The notes under the pieces: model-generated
Told to the model about the DNA's origin: nothing
Database searches by the model: none
Seen by the model: only the letters and a program-made list of their open reading frames with translations
Shown here: in pieces, positions 7,130-16,174 of the stretch
Layout of the letters: each line of letters starts with the position of its first letter
Position numbering within the stretch: position 1 is the stretch's first letter
Assembly (NCBI GenBank): GCA_009784025.1
Contig: WQVK01000020.1
Span: 1-45,250, forward strand
Reading direction: 5' to 3'
From: Defluviitaleaceae bacterium
GTDB taxonomy: Bacteria; Bacillota; Clostridia; Lachnospirales; WQUN01
Length of the DNA stretch: 45,250 bases
Position numbers and translations under genes: made by a program

Positions 7130-8724
7130 CACAGGCATGCCTCTACAAACGCCCTGAAAATGGGACTTGGGCGGGTTATGCGTGATTTAAACTCTGGCCT
7201 AAACTGTACCCCTACAAACCATGGGTGAACATCCTGTGGCAGTTCGATTGCTTCCATATGCTGGTCGTCTGGGCTGGCGGCGGCTTCTACTAGCCCGTGG
7301 GCCACAAGCTCTTTGCGGTATTGGTTGTTTATTTTGCAAAGATGACGGAATCTTTCGGATATTAATGCCTCGCCGTAGGCTTTGTAAAGCAAGGAATCCG
7401 GGTTAAGCTTGCACAAAAACGCCCCGCGGCGCATGGGTAGCTTCATGGTTTCGTCAATTGGCACAGAGATAAATTCTACTACCTTTACCGCCGCGTCGTT
7501 GTCTATTTCCACTGTGTTGGCGTCTTTTATGCCGGCCACATTGCGGGCGAAATCTATCACGGCGCATTGCATGCCAAGGCCTATGCCAAAGAATGGAACT
7601 TTGTTTTCCCGGGCGTAGCGGGCTGTGCTTATTATCCCGGCTAGGTCACGGTCGCCGTAGCCACCAGGGGCAATAATGCCGTCTAGCCCAGCAAGTTTAT
7701 CGCCGGCGTTGTCGTCTGTCATATCTTTGGAATGAATCCAGCTTAAGTTTATTTTAGCACCAAGAGCAATCCCTGCATGAACCAGAGATTCATGCACGCT
7801 AAGGTATGCATCTCTTAGCTCGGTGTACTTGCCCACCAGGCCTATATTTACCTGTTTATCTGTAGTTCTTACCGCGCCCACAATGCTTGTCCATTCAGTA
7901 AGGTCTGGCGCTGGCGGTTTCAGCTTTAGCCTTTTGCACACGATATCGGCAAAACCTTCGTTTTCCAGCAACAACGGAACATCGTACAGCGAATCCGCGT
8001 CGATATTTTCAATCACGCAGGATTTATCTACATTGCAAAAAAGCGCCAGCTTCTCGCGCATGTCCTTAGAAATCGGCCGCTCTGTGCGGCACACAAGGGC
8101 ATCTGGCTTAATCCCAAGCGACAGCAGCTGCTTCACAGAATGCTGCGAAGGCTTAGTTTTCATCTCGTCTGCAAAAGACAGGTACGGGATAAGCGTCACA
8201 TGGATGTACATTACATTTTCATGCCCCACATCATGGGCTATTTGCCTAATCGCCTCTAAAAAAGGCAGGCTTTCAATATCCCCAACAGTGCCGCCAATCT
8301 CAGAAATTATAATGTCCGACTGGGCATCCCGGCTGGCCTGGCGCACGTACCGCTTAATAGAATCCGTAATATGCGGGATAATTTGAATGGTCTCGCCCTT
8401 ATAATGCCCCATGCGCTCTTTGGTTAGCACATCCCAATAAATCTTACCTGCAGACACGCTATTGCTGGCACTCAAATTCTCGTCTATAAAGCGCTCATAA
8501 TGCCCAAGGTCAAGGTCAACCTCTGCCCCGTCCTCTGTCACATAAACCTCACCATGCTGGCATGGGTTCAAAAACCCAGGGTTCATATTGATATATGGGT
8601 CAAATTTTTGAATAGTAACCTTATAACCACGCGCCTTAAGCAGCCGCCCCAGCGAAGCAGCTGTAATCCCTTTACCAAGCCCGGAGCATACGCCCCCCAT
8701 CATGAAAATGTACTTTGGTTGCAT
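7129..8724 (-). CDS. pyrG: CTP synthase with a degenerate glutaminase site
   Basis: The 531-residue protein has the normal two-domain layout of CTP synthase, which aminates UTP to CTP. The synthetase half is well kept: GLGKGITAASLGRLLK (15-30), QHGEVYVTEDGAEVDLDLGH (56-75), SEIGGTVGDIES (141-152) and KTKPSQHSVK (189-198). The class I glutaminase half is present, but the nucleophile motif GICLGMQ reads GIGLGMQ (G382 for Cys) and VQFHPEF reads VQFRPEF (R509 for His). Only the Glu (E511) of the triad remains. It therefore probably uses free ammonia; that is inference. The start at 8724 follows GGAGGA. Confidence 0.93.
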   Translation of the reverse strand: MQPKYIFMMGGVCSGLGKGITAASLGRLLKARGYKVTIQKFDPYINMNPGFLNPCQHGEVYVTEDGAEVDLDLGHYERFIDENLSASNSVSAGKIYWDVLTKERMGHYKGETIQIIPHITDSIKRYVRQASRDAQSDIIISEIGGTVGDIESLPFLEAIRQIAHDVGHENVMYIHVTLIPYLSFADEMKTKPSQHSVKQLLSLGIKPDALVCRTERPISKDMREKLALFCNVDKSCVIENIDADSLYDVPLLLENEGFADIVCKRLKLKPPAPDLTEWTSIVGAVRTTDKQVNIGLVGKYTELRDAYLSVHESLVHAGIALGAKINLSWIHSKDMTDDNAGDKLAGLDGIIAPGGYGDRDLAGIISTARYARENKVPFFGIGLGMQCAVIDFARNVAGIKDANTVEIDNDAAVKVVEFISVPIDETMKLPMRRGAFLCKLNPDSLLYKAYGEALISERFRHLCKINNQYRKELVAHGLVEAAASPDDQHMEAIELPQDVHPWFVGVQFRPEFKSRITRPSPIFRAFVEACL

Positions 8725-8747
8725 GTTGAATCCTCCTGATATATTTA

Positions 8748-8815
8748 AGGCCACGGTGGCTTTGCCCCCGCACACCCACAAACTTTTTGAAAAAAGTTTG
8801 ACAAAAACTTTAAAA
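8748..8815. repeat. Two-hairpin element E-like, upstream of pyrG
   Basis: The stretch contains GGTGGCTTTGCC, then an AAACTTTTTGAAAAAAGTTT hairpin (about 8780-8800) and AAAAACTTT. It lies between the nucleotidyltransferase stop and the pyrG start in the orientation opposite to these genes, so it is not a simple terminator for them. Confidence 0.5.
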
Positions 8816-8869
8816 TTTATAGCTTGCTAACTTCGTGAAGCCTTGCTGACTTTGCCCCCAATAGAAGCT

Positions 8870-9589
8870 CTATTTCATAGCCTCGTACATCTCGATGGTG
8901 CCAATATCATAACAATCGCCGTTCATTTTGTAGGCGTATATGTCGCGGATTTTGTGTAGCCATTGGGGGAAGCCGCCGGGTGGGTCTGGGTTGTTGCCTT
9001 CTTCTAGATACTGTTTGAATAGGGCGGCAGTTTCTTTTTTGTAGAAGTATGTGGCGTATATTGCTATGTTGGATTCTGGCTGTTGGGGTTTTTCTACTAG
9101 GTCTAGCACTTTGCCATGTTGGTCTAGCTTTGCCACGGCGAAGGATTTTAGCATTTCTATATTATCTAGCTCTTTGCCTGCTATGGTGTCACAGTTTTTG
9201 GCTAGGTATAGGTCGTATTGTTCTTTTAAGTCGTAGGTGAAAAGGTTGTCGCCAGCTACTATGAAAAGTTCGTCTTCTATAGCTTTTTGCTGGATTGTGA
9301 AGTATATATCGCCTATTGCCCCTAGGCGGTTATCATTGGAGGTTGTGCCGTCGTCTAGCACTTCTATGGGGATAGCGGTGGGGGCAGTTTTTGCCCAGGC
9401 AGAAAAATGCGGGTAAAAGCGCGAGTTGGTGACAGCGTAGATTGTGTCTATGGCCGGGATGCGGTTTATTTGCTCTATAATGTAGTCGATTACGGGCTTA
9501 CCCTTGATGGGTAGCAGAGCCTTTGGTTGGTTTTCTGTAAGGGGGTACATGCGGGTTGCATAGCCCGCTAGTAGGATTATTGCTTTCAT
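8870..9589 (-). CDS. Sugar-phosphate nucleotidyltransferase (RmlA/GlmU-like)
   Basis: The 239-residue product is a single-domain nucleotidyltransferase. The signature AIILLAGYATRMYPLT and PKALLPIKGKPVIDYI at the N-terminus binds the NTP. VAGDN near residue 105 is the metal-binding region, and VEKPQQPES follows the sugar site. The family makes NDP-sugars from NTP and sugar-1-phosphate. It lacks the left-handed beta-helix of GlmU or GlgC, so it is closer to RmlA or choline-phosphate cytidylyltransferase types. AAAGGGA precedes the ATG. No other sugar genes are adjacent. Confidence 0.85.
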   Translation of the reverse strand: MKAIILLAGYATRMYPLTENQPKALLPIKGKPVIDYIIEQINRIPAIDTIYAVTNSRFYPHFSAWAKTAPTAIPIEVLDDGTTSNDNRLGAIGDIYFTIQQKAIEDELFIVAGDNLFTYDLKEQYDLYLAKNCDTIAGKELDNIEMLKSFAVAKLDQHGKVLDLVEKPQQPESNIAIYATYFYKKETAALFKQYLEEGNNPDPPGGFPQWLHKIRDIYAYKMNGDCYDIGTIEMYEAMK

Positions 9590-9705
9590 GGCAAATCCCT
9601 TTCTATTTATTTAAATGAGGCGCTGCCTCAAACTCTCTCGTGAGCTGCGCTTACTGGCCGCTGCGCGTGGTAAAGCCAGGCTGGTTTCATTGGTGGCTTG
9701 CACTC

Positions 9706-10338
9706 TTAATATTTCACCAAAACTGCCCGCACGGGGCTGCCGTCGCCGTCTTTAAACTTTAGTGGCAGGGCAGATATTGTGTATTCGCCCGCTGGTACGC
9801 CTTGCAGAACTAAGCCTTCCAGCACTGTTATGCCGCTGCTTAGTAAAATTTTATGCACCGGGAAATCTGGCGAATTATAGCTGTCTACAGACAGATAATC
9901 TATGCCTATGGTTCTTATTTTTTTCTGTGTTAAGTATTCTGCGGCACAGGTGGTTAGGGTTTTGTAGTCTTTTTTTAGGTTGCTTTCTTGCATGTGGATG
10001 GATTGACCGGTGTCTAACAAAATGATATCGCCCGCTTGTATATCCAGCGGGGCGAGGTCTGCATGGGTTACATCACGGGCTGGCGAAATATCCAGCCTAA
10101 ACAGCTTCGCCTTGCCGAAAAAATTCTCCAGCGGTACATCTTGACAGCCAGCACCGCCACCCACAAAATGCAGCGGCATATCCGCGTGGGTGCCGGTATG
10201 CAGCGACATTGTTACCCTTGTCAGGTTGCAGAAATCCCCGGCCTCCATACTAAGCACACGCTTCATATCGAAGGGGTCACTTTCGCTGTAGAAAGGCAGA
10301 TTTTGCGAAACTTCTGCGGTAATATCATAAATTTGCAT
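9706..10338 (-). CDS. Cyclase family metal-dependent hydrolase (kynurenine formamidase-like)
   Basis: The 210-residue protein carries the HxGTHxDxPxH metal motif of the cyclase/KynB superfamily (HTGTHADMPLHF, residues 47-58). The family includes arylformamidases and related amide or lactone hydrolases. GGAG is present before the start, and the gene lies 12 bases after the NUDIX stop, so they are likely co-transcribed. No tryptophan-degradation gene is near, so the formamidase activity is only one possibility. Confidence 0.85.
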   Translation of the reverse strand: MQIYDITAEVSQNLPFYSESDPFDMKRVLSMEAGDFCNLTRVTMSLHTGTHADMPLHFVGGGAGCQDVPLENFFGKAKLFRLDISPARDVTHADLAPLDIQAGDIILLDTGQSIHMQESNLKKDYKTLTTCAAEYLTQKKIRTIGIDYLSVDSYNSPDFPVHKILLSSGITVLEGLVLQGVPAGEYTISALPLKFKDGDGSPVRAVLVKY

Positions 10339-10350
10339 GTGACTCTCCTT

Positions 10351-10845
10351 TCACTTGCATGGCGTCTTTGTTGCTTCTGCTTGTACGCTGGTGCGGAAGA
10401 TATCAAGCTTGGTTGCCGCATCTATGGCTTTTACCACATCTTCAAAAGTGTCAAGTGCCATGGCTTTTTGCGGGGAAAACCAGCCAATTTCGTCTATTTC
10501 GGTTTCTTGTATTGTTGTGTGGGTACTTATTGCCTTGCATAAGTAGAAAAAATCTATACTATCGTACTGGCCATTGCCGCCGAAATCTACAGAAATGATT
10601 TTAAAGGGTACGGGCAGCTCTTTTGCTATTTTGTCTTGCAAGTTGAGGCTGGGTGCGAAGGATATGACTTCCACTTGCACGCCTGTTTCCTCTAGCACTT
10701 CGCGGGCGGCGGCTTGACATGGGTATTCGCCGCTGTTTACATGGCCGCCTGGGGGAAGCCATTTGCCAAGTTTCTTATGTTTAACCATAAGAAATTGGCC
10801 GCTATCGTTGAACACCAGCCCTGTGGCGGTAATCGTTTTTACCAT
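10351..10845 (-). CDS. NUDIX hydrolase
   Basis: The 164-residue protein has a full NUDIX box, GX5EX7REVLEETGV, at residues 33-55 (GGHVNSGEYPCQAAAREVLEETGV minus its first base pair context). NUDIX enzymes hydrolyse nucleoside diphosphates linked to another group; the substrate is unassigned. The start overlaps the 3' end of the pseudouridine synthase gene by seven bases, with GGGAGGG upstream, which suggests translational coupling. A central DFGGNGQYDSIDFFYLC segment forms the sheet typical of MutT-like members. Confidence 0.88.
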   Translation of the reverse strand: MVKTITATGLVFNDSGQFLMVKHKKLGKWLPPGGHVNSGEYPCQAAAREVLEETGVQVEVISFAPSLNLQDKIAKELPVPFKIISVDFGGNGQYDSIDFFYLCKAISTHTTIQETEIDEIGWFSPQKAMALDTFEDVVKAIDAATKLDIFRTSVQAEATKTPCK

Positions 10846-11798
10846 ACATCCCTCCCGAATATCTCTTGCAAGCCGCTGGAGAAATTTTGCGGCGGGGTGG
10901 CCTCGAAGGTTCGCCCGGCGATGGTAATTTTGTGGCAGTGGAGTAGCTGCGCCGGGGCGTGTGGCGTGGGTTTTCCACCGTATTTTTTATCACCGCAAAG
11001 GGGATGGCCTATGGCCGCCATATGCGCGCGTATTTGATGGCTGCGGCCTGTGATGGGGTTTATGTTTAGTAGGGTTTTGCCGCTTGCGGTGGCTAGTATG
11101 GTGTAGGCTGTAATTGCCTCGCTAGGTTGCTGGCCTTCGTGGATAGTTGGCGGTAGTTTGCCCTGAGGGCTATTTGGTATGATTGTGGCTTTGTTTATGC
11201 TTGTGTCTTTTTGGTAGAGTCCAGTTAGGGTCTTGCTTTCACCGGGCTGGCCCATTATGCCATCTACCACGGCTAGGTATTCTTTCTGCGCCTCGCGGTT
11301 TTTAAACGCGGCATTTATATTTTGCAGCGTTCGCAGGTTTTTCCCGCAAATTACCACGCCGCTTGTGTTCATATCTAGGCGGTTGCATATTGCCGGGGCA
11401 AAAGTTGCATCTGGGCTGTACACGCCGGTTTTATATAGATAGTAGAGTATCCTGGCAAGCAGGTGGTCGCCACTGGCCATGCCCCCATGTGAGGCCAGCC
11501 CAGCTGGTTTGTTCACCACCAGCATATTTTCGTCTTCGTGGATTATGCCTACAAGTGGCTGTGCAGCAGGGATTTCCCGCGCTGTGCGGAAGCCATCAAT
11601 AGTTTCTGGCGAGAGGTATAGCTTAATTACATCCCCCTCTTGCAGTATTTCATGGCCATCTGCCCGGCCGCCGTTTAGCTTTATGCGTTTTTTCCGCAGC
11701 ATTTTATATATGAAAGATTGCCCCGCGCCGCCCAAAAGGCTAAAAAGAAACTTGTCCAACCGGCGGTTGGCATCGTCAATGGTTATTTTAATCTCCAA
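10839..11798 (-). CDS. RluC/RluD-family 23S rRNA pseudouridine synthase
   Basis: The protein has an N-terminal S4 RNA-binding domain (DANRRLDKFL...KRIKLNG) and a pseudouridine synthase domain. The catalytic motif is NRLDMNTSGVV (catalytic Asp in RLD), and the later INPITGRSHQIRAHM block is typical. It isomerises uridines in large-subunit rRNA. I place the start at the TTG at 11798 (LEIKITIDD), because the upstream in-frame ATG at 11906 lies inside prfB and would translate an SVGR palindrome as an N-terminal extension. A weak GGGGG stretch precedes the TTG. The length is about 319 residues, normal for the family. Confidence 0.88.
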   Translation of the reverse strand: MEIKITIDDANRRLDKFLFSLLGGAGQSFIYKMLRKKRIKLNGGRADGHEILQEGDVIKLYLSPETIDGFRTAREIPAAQPLVGIIHEDENMLVVNKPAGLASHGGMASGDHLLARILYYLYKTGVYSPDATFAPAICNRLDMNTSGVVICGKNLRTLQNINAAFKNREAQKEYLAVVDGIMGQPGESKTLTGLYQKDTSINKATIIPNSPQGKLPPTIHEGQQPSEAITAYTILATASGKTLLNINPITGRSHQIRAHMAAIGHPLCGDKKYGGKPTPHAPAQLLHCHKITIAGRTFEATPPQNFSSGLQEIFGRDVW

Positions 11799-11819
11799 CC
11801 AACAGCCCCCAATCAAAGT

Positions 11820-11850
11820 TTCAGTTGGTCGCAAAATGCGACCAACTGAA
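11820..11850. repeat. SVGR palindrome, copy 2
   Basis: The arms TTCAGTTGGTCGCA (11820-11833) and TGCGACCAACTGAA (11837-11850) pair around AAA. It sits between prfB and the pseudouridine synthase gene and is open in the frame of the latter, reading TSVGRILRPTET upstream of the likely TTG start. Confidence 0.9.
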
Positions 11851-11868
11851 GTTGTCGCGATATAATAT

Positions 11869-12982
11869 TTACCCGACCTGCTTATGCATCCAGATAAGAT
11901 ACGCATTCATGAAAGCGTCAATGCCGCCGTCCATCACGGTTTGCAGGTTGCCTGTTTCTTCGTCTGTGCGGTGATCCTTTACCATATTGTATGGGTGGAA
12001 AACATAGCTGCGAATCTGACTGCCCCAGGCATTATCCTTTATTTCGCCCCGTATGCCAGATAGTTTTGCCATCTGCTCTTCCCGGTGGCGCAGGTATAAT
12101 TTAGATTGCAGCATTTTCATGGCGCGGTCGCGGTTTTGAATTTGGCTGCGTTCGTTTTGGCATTGCACTACTATGCCGCTGGGGATATGGGTGATGCGTA
12201 TGGCAGATTCTGTCTTGTTAACATGCTGGCCGCCCGCGCCGCCGCTGCGGTAGGTGTCCACTCTTAACTCTTCTGGGTTTATTTCTATAGAAGTGGCCTC
12301 GTCTAGCTCTGGCATAACATCGCAAGACGCAAAGGACGTATGCCGCCTGCCGCCAGAATCAAATGGAGAAATACGCACCAGCCTATGGATGCCTTTCTCG
12401 CTGCGAAGATAACCAAAGGCGTTCTCGCCGCTTATCTGGAATGTAACGGATTTGACGCCCGCCTCATCTCCATCTAAAATATCCAATATCTCGAATTTAT
12501 AGCCACGTTTTTCTGCCCATTTGCCGTACATACGCAACAGCATACCAGTCCAATCGCAGGATTCTGTGCCTCCTGCCCCCGGGTGCAGCGAAACTATAGC
12601 ATTGTTTAAATCGTACTCGCCGCTTAGTAGAGTTTCTACCCGCAAGCGGTTGTATTCTGCTGTAAATTCGGCTGCCATCTCACAGGCTTCGGCCACTATG
12701 GATTCATCCTGGGCCTCTATGCCCATGTCTGTAAGGGTGATAGCATCGTCATACAGGCCTTCTAACTTATCGTAGGCAGTGATTTTGCTCTTTAGGATTT
12801 TAAGCTGCTTCAGCACAGCCTGTGAATTTGTTTGGTCATCCCAAAAGCCCATCTTCTGGGTTTTTGCTTCAAGTTCTTCTACTTCTTGCCGGCCGTGGGC
12901 CAGGTCAAAGTGAATCTCCCATTTCTGTAAGCTTTGCCCGGTAGGGGGCTAGTTCGCGTTTTAGCTCTTCTAAGGCTAGCAA
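11869..12982 (-). CDS. prfB: Peptide chain release factor 2 with programmed +1 frameshift
   Basis: RF2 releases peptides at UGA and UAA codons. The frame-0 part starts at a TTG at 12982 (AAAGGA eight bases upstream) and reads LLALEELKRELAPYRAKLTEMGDSL to CTT TGA C at 12904-12910. A +1 shift at CUU-UGA continues as DLAHGRQEVEELE and then MGFWDD. This is the classical autoregulatory shift: low RF2 slows UGA termination and allows the shift. A purine-rich GGGAGA lies just upstream of the slip codon. The GGQ motif (GGAGGQHVNKTESAIR) and the anticodon-like domain are intact. It follows secA by 21 bases, a common Firmicute arrangement. Confidence 0.95.
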
Positions 12983-13003
12983 ATTGTCACATCCTTTGGT
13001 GTC

Positions 13004-15589
13004 TTATTTATTCACACAGCATTGCTTGAATTTTTTGCCACTGCCGCAGGGGCATGGGTCGTTCCTGCCTACTTTATCGTCTGCGCGGCGGGCGGTTTTT
13101 TTCGCTTGGCTGGCGGTTTCGCTGCTGTTTGTGGATAGCTTGCTCATATCCACTGTATCTTGCATTACAGGTTGGTTTTCTTGCACCAAAGTTACATTAA
13201 ATAGGGTGCGCACGGTTTCTAGCTGTATGCCGTTTATCATATCGTCGAACATCTCGTAGCCTAGGAACTGGTATTCTATAAGCGGGTCGCGCTGGGCGTA
13301 ACTACGCATGGAGATGCCTTGGCGCATTTGATCCATATCATCTATATGGTCCATCCAGCGATGGTCTATGGCTTTTATCATGATGGCACGTTCTACTTCA
13401 CGCATGCGCTCTGGGCCAATTTCTGCTTCTTTCTTCTCGTACATGGCTTCGGCGGTTTCGCATAGGTCTTGCTTTATGCCGTCTTTGGTCAGGCTGTCTA
13501 TATTCGCAGGGGTGACCTCTACCGCTGGCTTATGGAAGATTGGCAGCAGGTCATCGTTTAGGCCTTTGATATCCCATTCTTCTGGCACTGGTTCTTCGCT
13601 GGTAAAACGATCTACTGCGCGGCCTATCACGCTTTTTAGCATGGTAAACACATTGCTGCGCAGGTCTGCGCCGTCTATTATTTTGTTGCGCTCGCCGTAG
13701 ATTACTTCCCGTTGCTCGTTCATTACCTTATCGTATTGTAGCAAGTGTTTACGGGTGCCGAAGTTATTGCCTTCTACACGTTTTTGGGCGTTTTCTATTA
13801 GTTTTGTCATCATGCCGTATTCAAGCTCTTCGTCTTCTCCTAGGCCGGAGAAGCTTAGCACTTTTTGCATACGATCGCCGCCGAAAAGCCTCATGAGGTC
13901 GTCCTCTGCGGATATATAGAAGCGGGATTCCCCGGGATCGCCTTGGCGGCCGGAGCGCCCCCGCAGCTGGTTGTCTATACGGCGGGATTCGTGGCGTTCT
14001 GTGCCTATTACTTTAAGGCCGCCTAGGTCTGTTACACCTTCGCCCAGCATGATGTCTGTACCACGGCCAGCCATGTTGGTGGCTATGGTTACATGGCCTG
14101 CCTGGCCTGCCATGGCAATGATTTCTGCCTCGCGCTCGTGATGCTTGGCGTTCAAAACTTCGTGGGGGACGCGGGCTTTCTTAAGCATTTCGCTTATTAG
14201 CTCGGATTTTTCTATTGAGGTTGTACCCACTAGCACTGGTTGCCTTTTTTCGAAACATTCTTGTATATCCCGCACTATTGCGCGGTATTTTCCGGCTTCG
14301 GTGCGCATTACAACGTCGTGGCGGTCATTGCGAACCATGGGGCGGTTGGTTGGGATTTCCACTACGTCTAGGGCGTAGATATCGCGGAATTCCCCTTCTT
14401 CTGTGAGGGCTGTACCGGTTGCGCCGGCTTTTTTGTTGTATTTATTGAAGAAATTCTGGAATGTGATAGTGGCGTGGGTTTTGCTTTCTCGTTGGACTTT
14501 TACCCGCTCTTTGGCTTCGATGGCCTGGTGTAGCCCGCTGGAATAGCGGCGCCCTGGCATTAAACGCCCGGTAAACTCGTCAACTATAACAATCTCATTT
14601 TCCTTGTTTACATAGTCTATATCCAGATGCATATTGTAATTGGCTTTTAGCGCATTATTGATAAAATGCTGAATTTGCATGTTTTCTGGGTCGGATAAAT
14701 TTTCTATGGCGAAGAAACGCTCGGCCTTTTTCACGCCGTCTTGGGTGAGGGTAACGGTTTTGCGTTTTTCGTCTACTATAAAGTCGCCTTCTTCTTCAAT
14801 ATCCTTGCGTAGCATGGGGTTGTCGGCTTCTTCTTCGTTTAGAATACGGCCCTTTTTTAGCCCTTTGGCAAAATTATCTGCAACTTCGTAAAGCTTGGTG
14901 GATTTGCTGCTTGGCCCGGAGATGATTAGCGGCGTGCGCGCCTCGTCTATCAAAATGGAGTCAACTTCGTCTATTATGGCGTAATGCAGCGGCCGTTGAA
15001 CCCGGCCGTCTTTGAAAACAACCATGTTGTCGCGCAGGTAGTCGAAGCCTAGCTCATTGTTGGTGGAGTAGGTTATATCGCATTCGTACTGGGCGCGGCG
15101 TTCTTCTGGCTTTTGCCCGGTTAATATGCAACCTGTGGTAAGGCCAAGGTAGCCGTATAGCTCGCTCATCATTTCTGCATGGTAGCTGGCTAGGTATTCG
15201 TTAACTGTTACCAGGTGGGCGCCTTTGCCCTCTAAGGCATTTAAATAAAGCGCCAGGGAACATGTATAGGTTTTACCTTCACCTGTTCGCATTTCTGCAA
15301 TGCGCCCCTGATGCAGCACCAGCCCGCCCATAAGCTGAACTCTAAAAAGCCGCTTGCCCGAAAGCCTTACCCAGGCCTCGCGCAGCACGGCAAAGGCTTC
15401 TGGCAGGATATCGTCTAGAGTTTCCCCATTGGCCAGGCGGTTTTTAAACTGGGCGGTTTTGCCTTGCAGCTCATTTTCAGAGAGCTTTTGCATCTCTGGT
15501 TCAAGAGCCTCTATGCGGTCTATGGTTGGTGCCATGCGTTTAATTTCTTTTTCGCTGTAGGAGCCGAATATTTTTTCAAGAATTCCCAT
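13004..15589 (-). CDS. secA: Preprotein translocase ATPase SecA
   Basis: The 861-residue motor drives proteins through SecYEG. Walker A is TGEGKT (102-107), followed by the DEVDSILIDEARTPLIISGP block and FDYLRDN. The second helicase domain carries TNMAGRGTDI and RGRSGRQGDPG. The C-terminus is a zinc-binding SEC-C motif, CPCGSGKKFKQCC, for SecB or ribosome contact. The usual VNDYLAxRDA is altered to VNEYLASYHA, a mild departure. AGAGGTG precedes the ATG. Its length is normal for Firmicute SecA. Confidence 0.97.
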   Translation of the reverse strand: MGILEKIFGSYSEKEIKRMAPTIDRIEALEPEMQKLSENELQGKTAQFKNRLANGETLDDILPEAFAVLREAWVRLSGKRLFRVQLMGGLVLHQGRIAEMRTGEGKTYTCSLALYLNALEGKGAHLVTVNEYLASYHAEMMSELYGYLGLTTGCILTGQKPEERRAQYECDITYSTNNELGFDYLRDNMVVFKDGRVQRPLHYAIIDEVDSILIDEARTPLIISGPSSKSTKLYEVADNFAKGLKKGRILNEEEADNPMLRKDIEEEGDFIVDEKRKTVTLTQDGVKKAERFFAIENLSDPENMQIQHFINNALKANYNMHLDIDYVNKENEIVIVDEFTGRLMPGRRYSSGLHQAIEAKERVKVQRESKTHATITFQNFFNKYNKKAGATGTALTEEGEFRDIYALDVVEIPTNRPMVRNDRHDVVMRTEAGKYRAIVRDIQECFEKRQPVLVGTTSIEKSELISEMLKKARVPHEVLNAKHHEREAEIIAMAGQAGHVTIATNMAGRGTDIMLGEGVTDLGGLKVIGTERHESRRIDNQLRGRSGRQGDPGESRFYISAEDDLMRLFGGDRMQKVLSFSGLGEDEELEYGMMTKLIENAQKRVEGNNFGTRKHLLQYDKVMNEQREVIYGERNKIIDGADLRSNVFTMLKSVIGRAVDRFTSEEPVPEEWDIKGLNDDLLPIFHKPAVEVTPANIDSLTKDGIKQDLCETAEAMYEKKEAEIGPERMREVERAIMIKAIDHRWMDHIDDMDQMRQGISMRSYAQRDPLIEYQFLGYEMFDDMINGIQLETVRTLFNVTLVQENQPVMQDTVDMSKLSTNSSETASQAKKTARRADDKVGRNDPCPCGSGKKFKQCCVNK

Positions 15590-15614
15590 TTAATTGCACC
15601 TCTTTTGAATATTG

Positions 15615-15730
15615 ATACTAACCTCAAATTAAATCAACCAATTAAAGCAGCACCACAGAACGCCGAAATGAGGCGCGTAATGGCGAACTTGCTGCAAGCA
15701 ACGAGGCAATTTAAATTGAGATTAATATGA
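15615..15730. repeat. MITE-like family D
   Basis: The ends are TGATACTAACCTCAAATTAA and the imperfect reverse complement TTAAATTGAGATTAATATGA. The element is about 116 bp and non-coding. A second copy of the right end, TTTTAATTTGAGATTAGTAT, occurs at 15928-15949, inside the family C copy. Confidence 0.65.
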
Positions 15731-15833
15731 CAAACTACTAGAAATCGTCCTTATGAAGTGTATCAGTTGACGGGGCGGAGTGCAAGGGGTAAGGGTAAAT
15801 TTGGTGGGGTAAGTTTATTATAAGAACACAGTG

Positions 15834-15989
15834 TAGTGAAACAATTCGAAATCGGTCTCGCCTATCGCGGCAAAAACGCCTAAAATGCCTTATCTCGGCG
15901 TTTTGGAATGCCGCCCCAATTCGTTGTTTTAATTTGAGATTAGTATCAGATGCCGCTTAGGCGAAACCGCTTCTCATTTATTTCGCTAT
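15834..15989. repeat. MITE-like family C, copy 1, with a family D end inside
   Basis: It begins TAGTGAAACAATTCGAAATC and GGTCTCGCC, and ends near CTTCTCATTTATTTCGCTAT. Between the halves lies the D end at 15928-15949, so the copy is composite. The 560 bp between secA and the xylanase hold only repeats and the xylanase promoter. Confidence 0.7.
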
Positions 15990-16000
15990 GGCTGCAAAAG

Positions 16001-16027
16001 CAGTTGGTCGCAAATTGCGACCAACTG
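16001..16027. repeat. SVGR palindrome, copy 3
   Basis: The arms CAGTTGGTCGCAA (16001-16013) and TTGCGACCAACTG (16015-16027) pair around a single A. It lies about 110 bases upstream of the xylanase promoter. Confidence 0.88.
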
Positions 16028-16112
16028 AAAAATTCCCCACCAAACAGAAAAAAACAACCAGCCTAGTTTTCTTCCCGGTTGAACATCACACCCGCCCATC
16101 ACAACTCAAGAA

Positions 16113-16141
16113 TTGTGCCATGGAAAATGTCATGATATAAT
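16113..16141 (+). promoter_or_regulatory. Sigma-A-type promoter of the xylanase gene
   Basis: TTGTGC at 16113-16118 and TATAAT at 16136-16141 are 17 bases apart, with an extended TGA before the -10. The start codon follows 33 bases later, with AAAGGAG as ribosome site. Confidence 0.75.
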
Positions 16142-16174
16142 AAGAAAAATTACAACCCAAAAGGAGATTTATCA

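Noticed and set aside
11799-11906. N-terminal extension of the pseudouridine synthase containing SVGRILRPTET
   Set aside because: It would start inside prfB without a ribosome site. The S4 domain begins right at LEIKITIDD, so the palindrome is probably an untranslated leader; the alternative is noted in the main finding.
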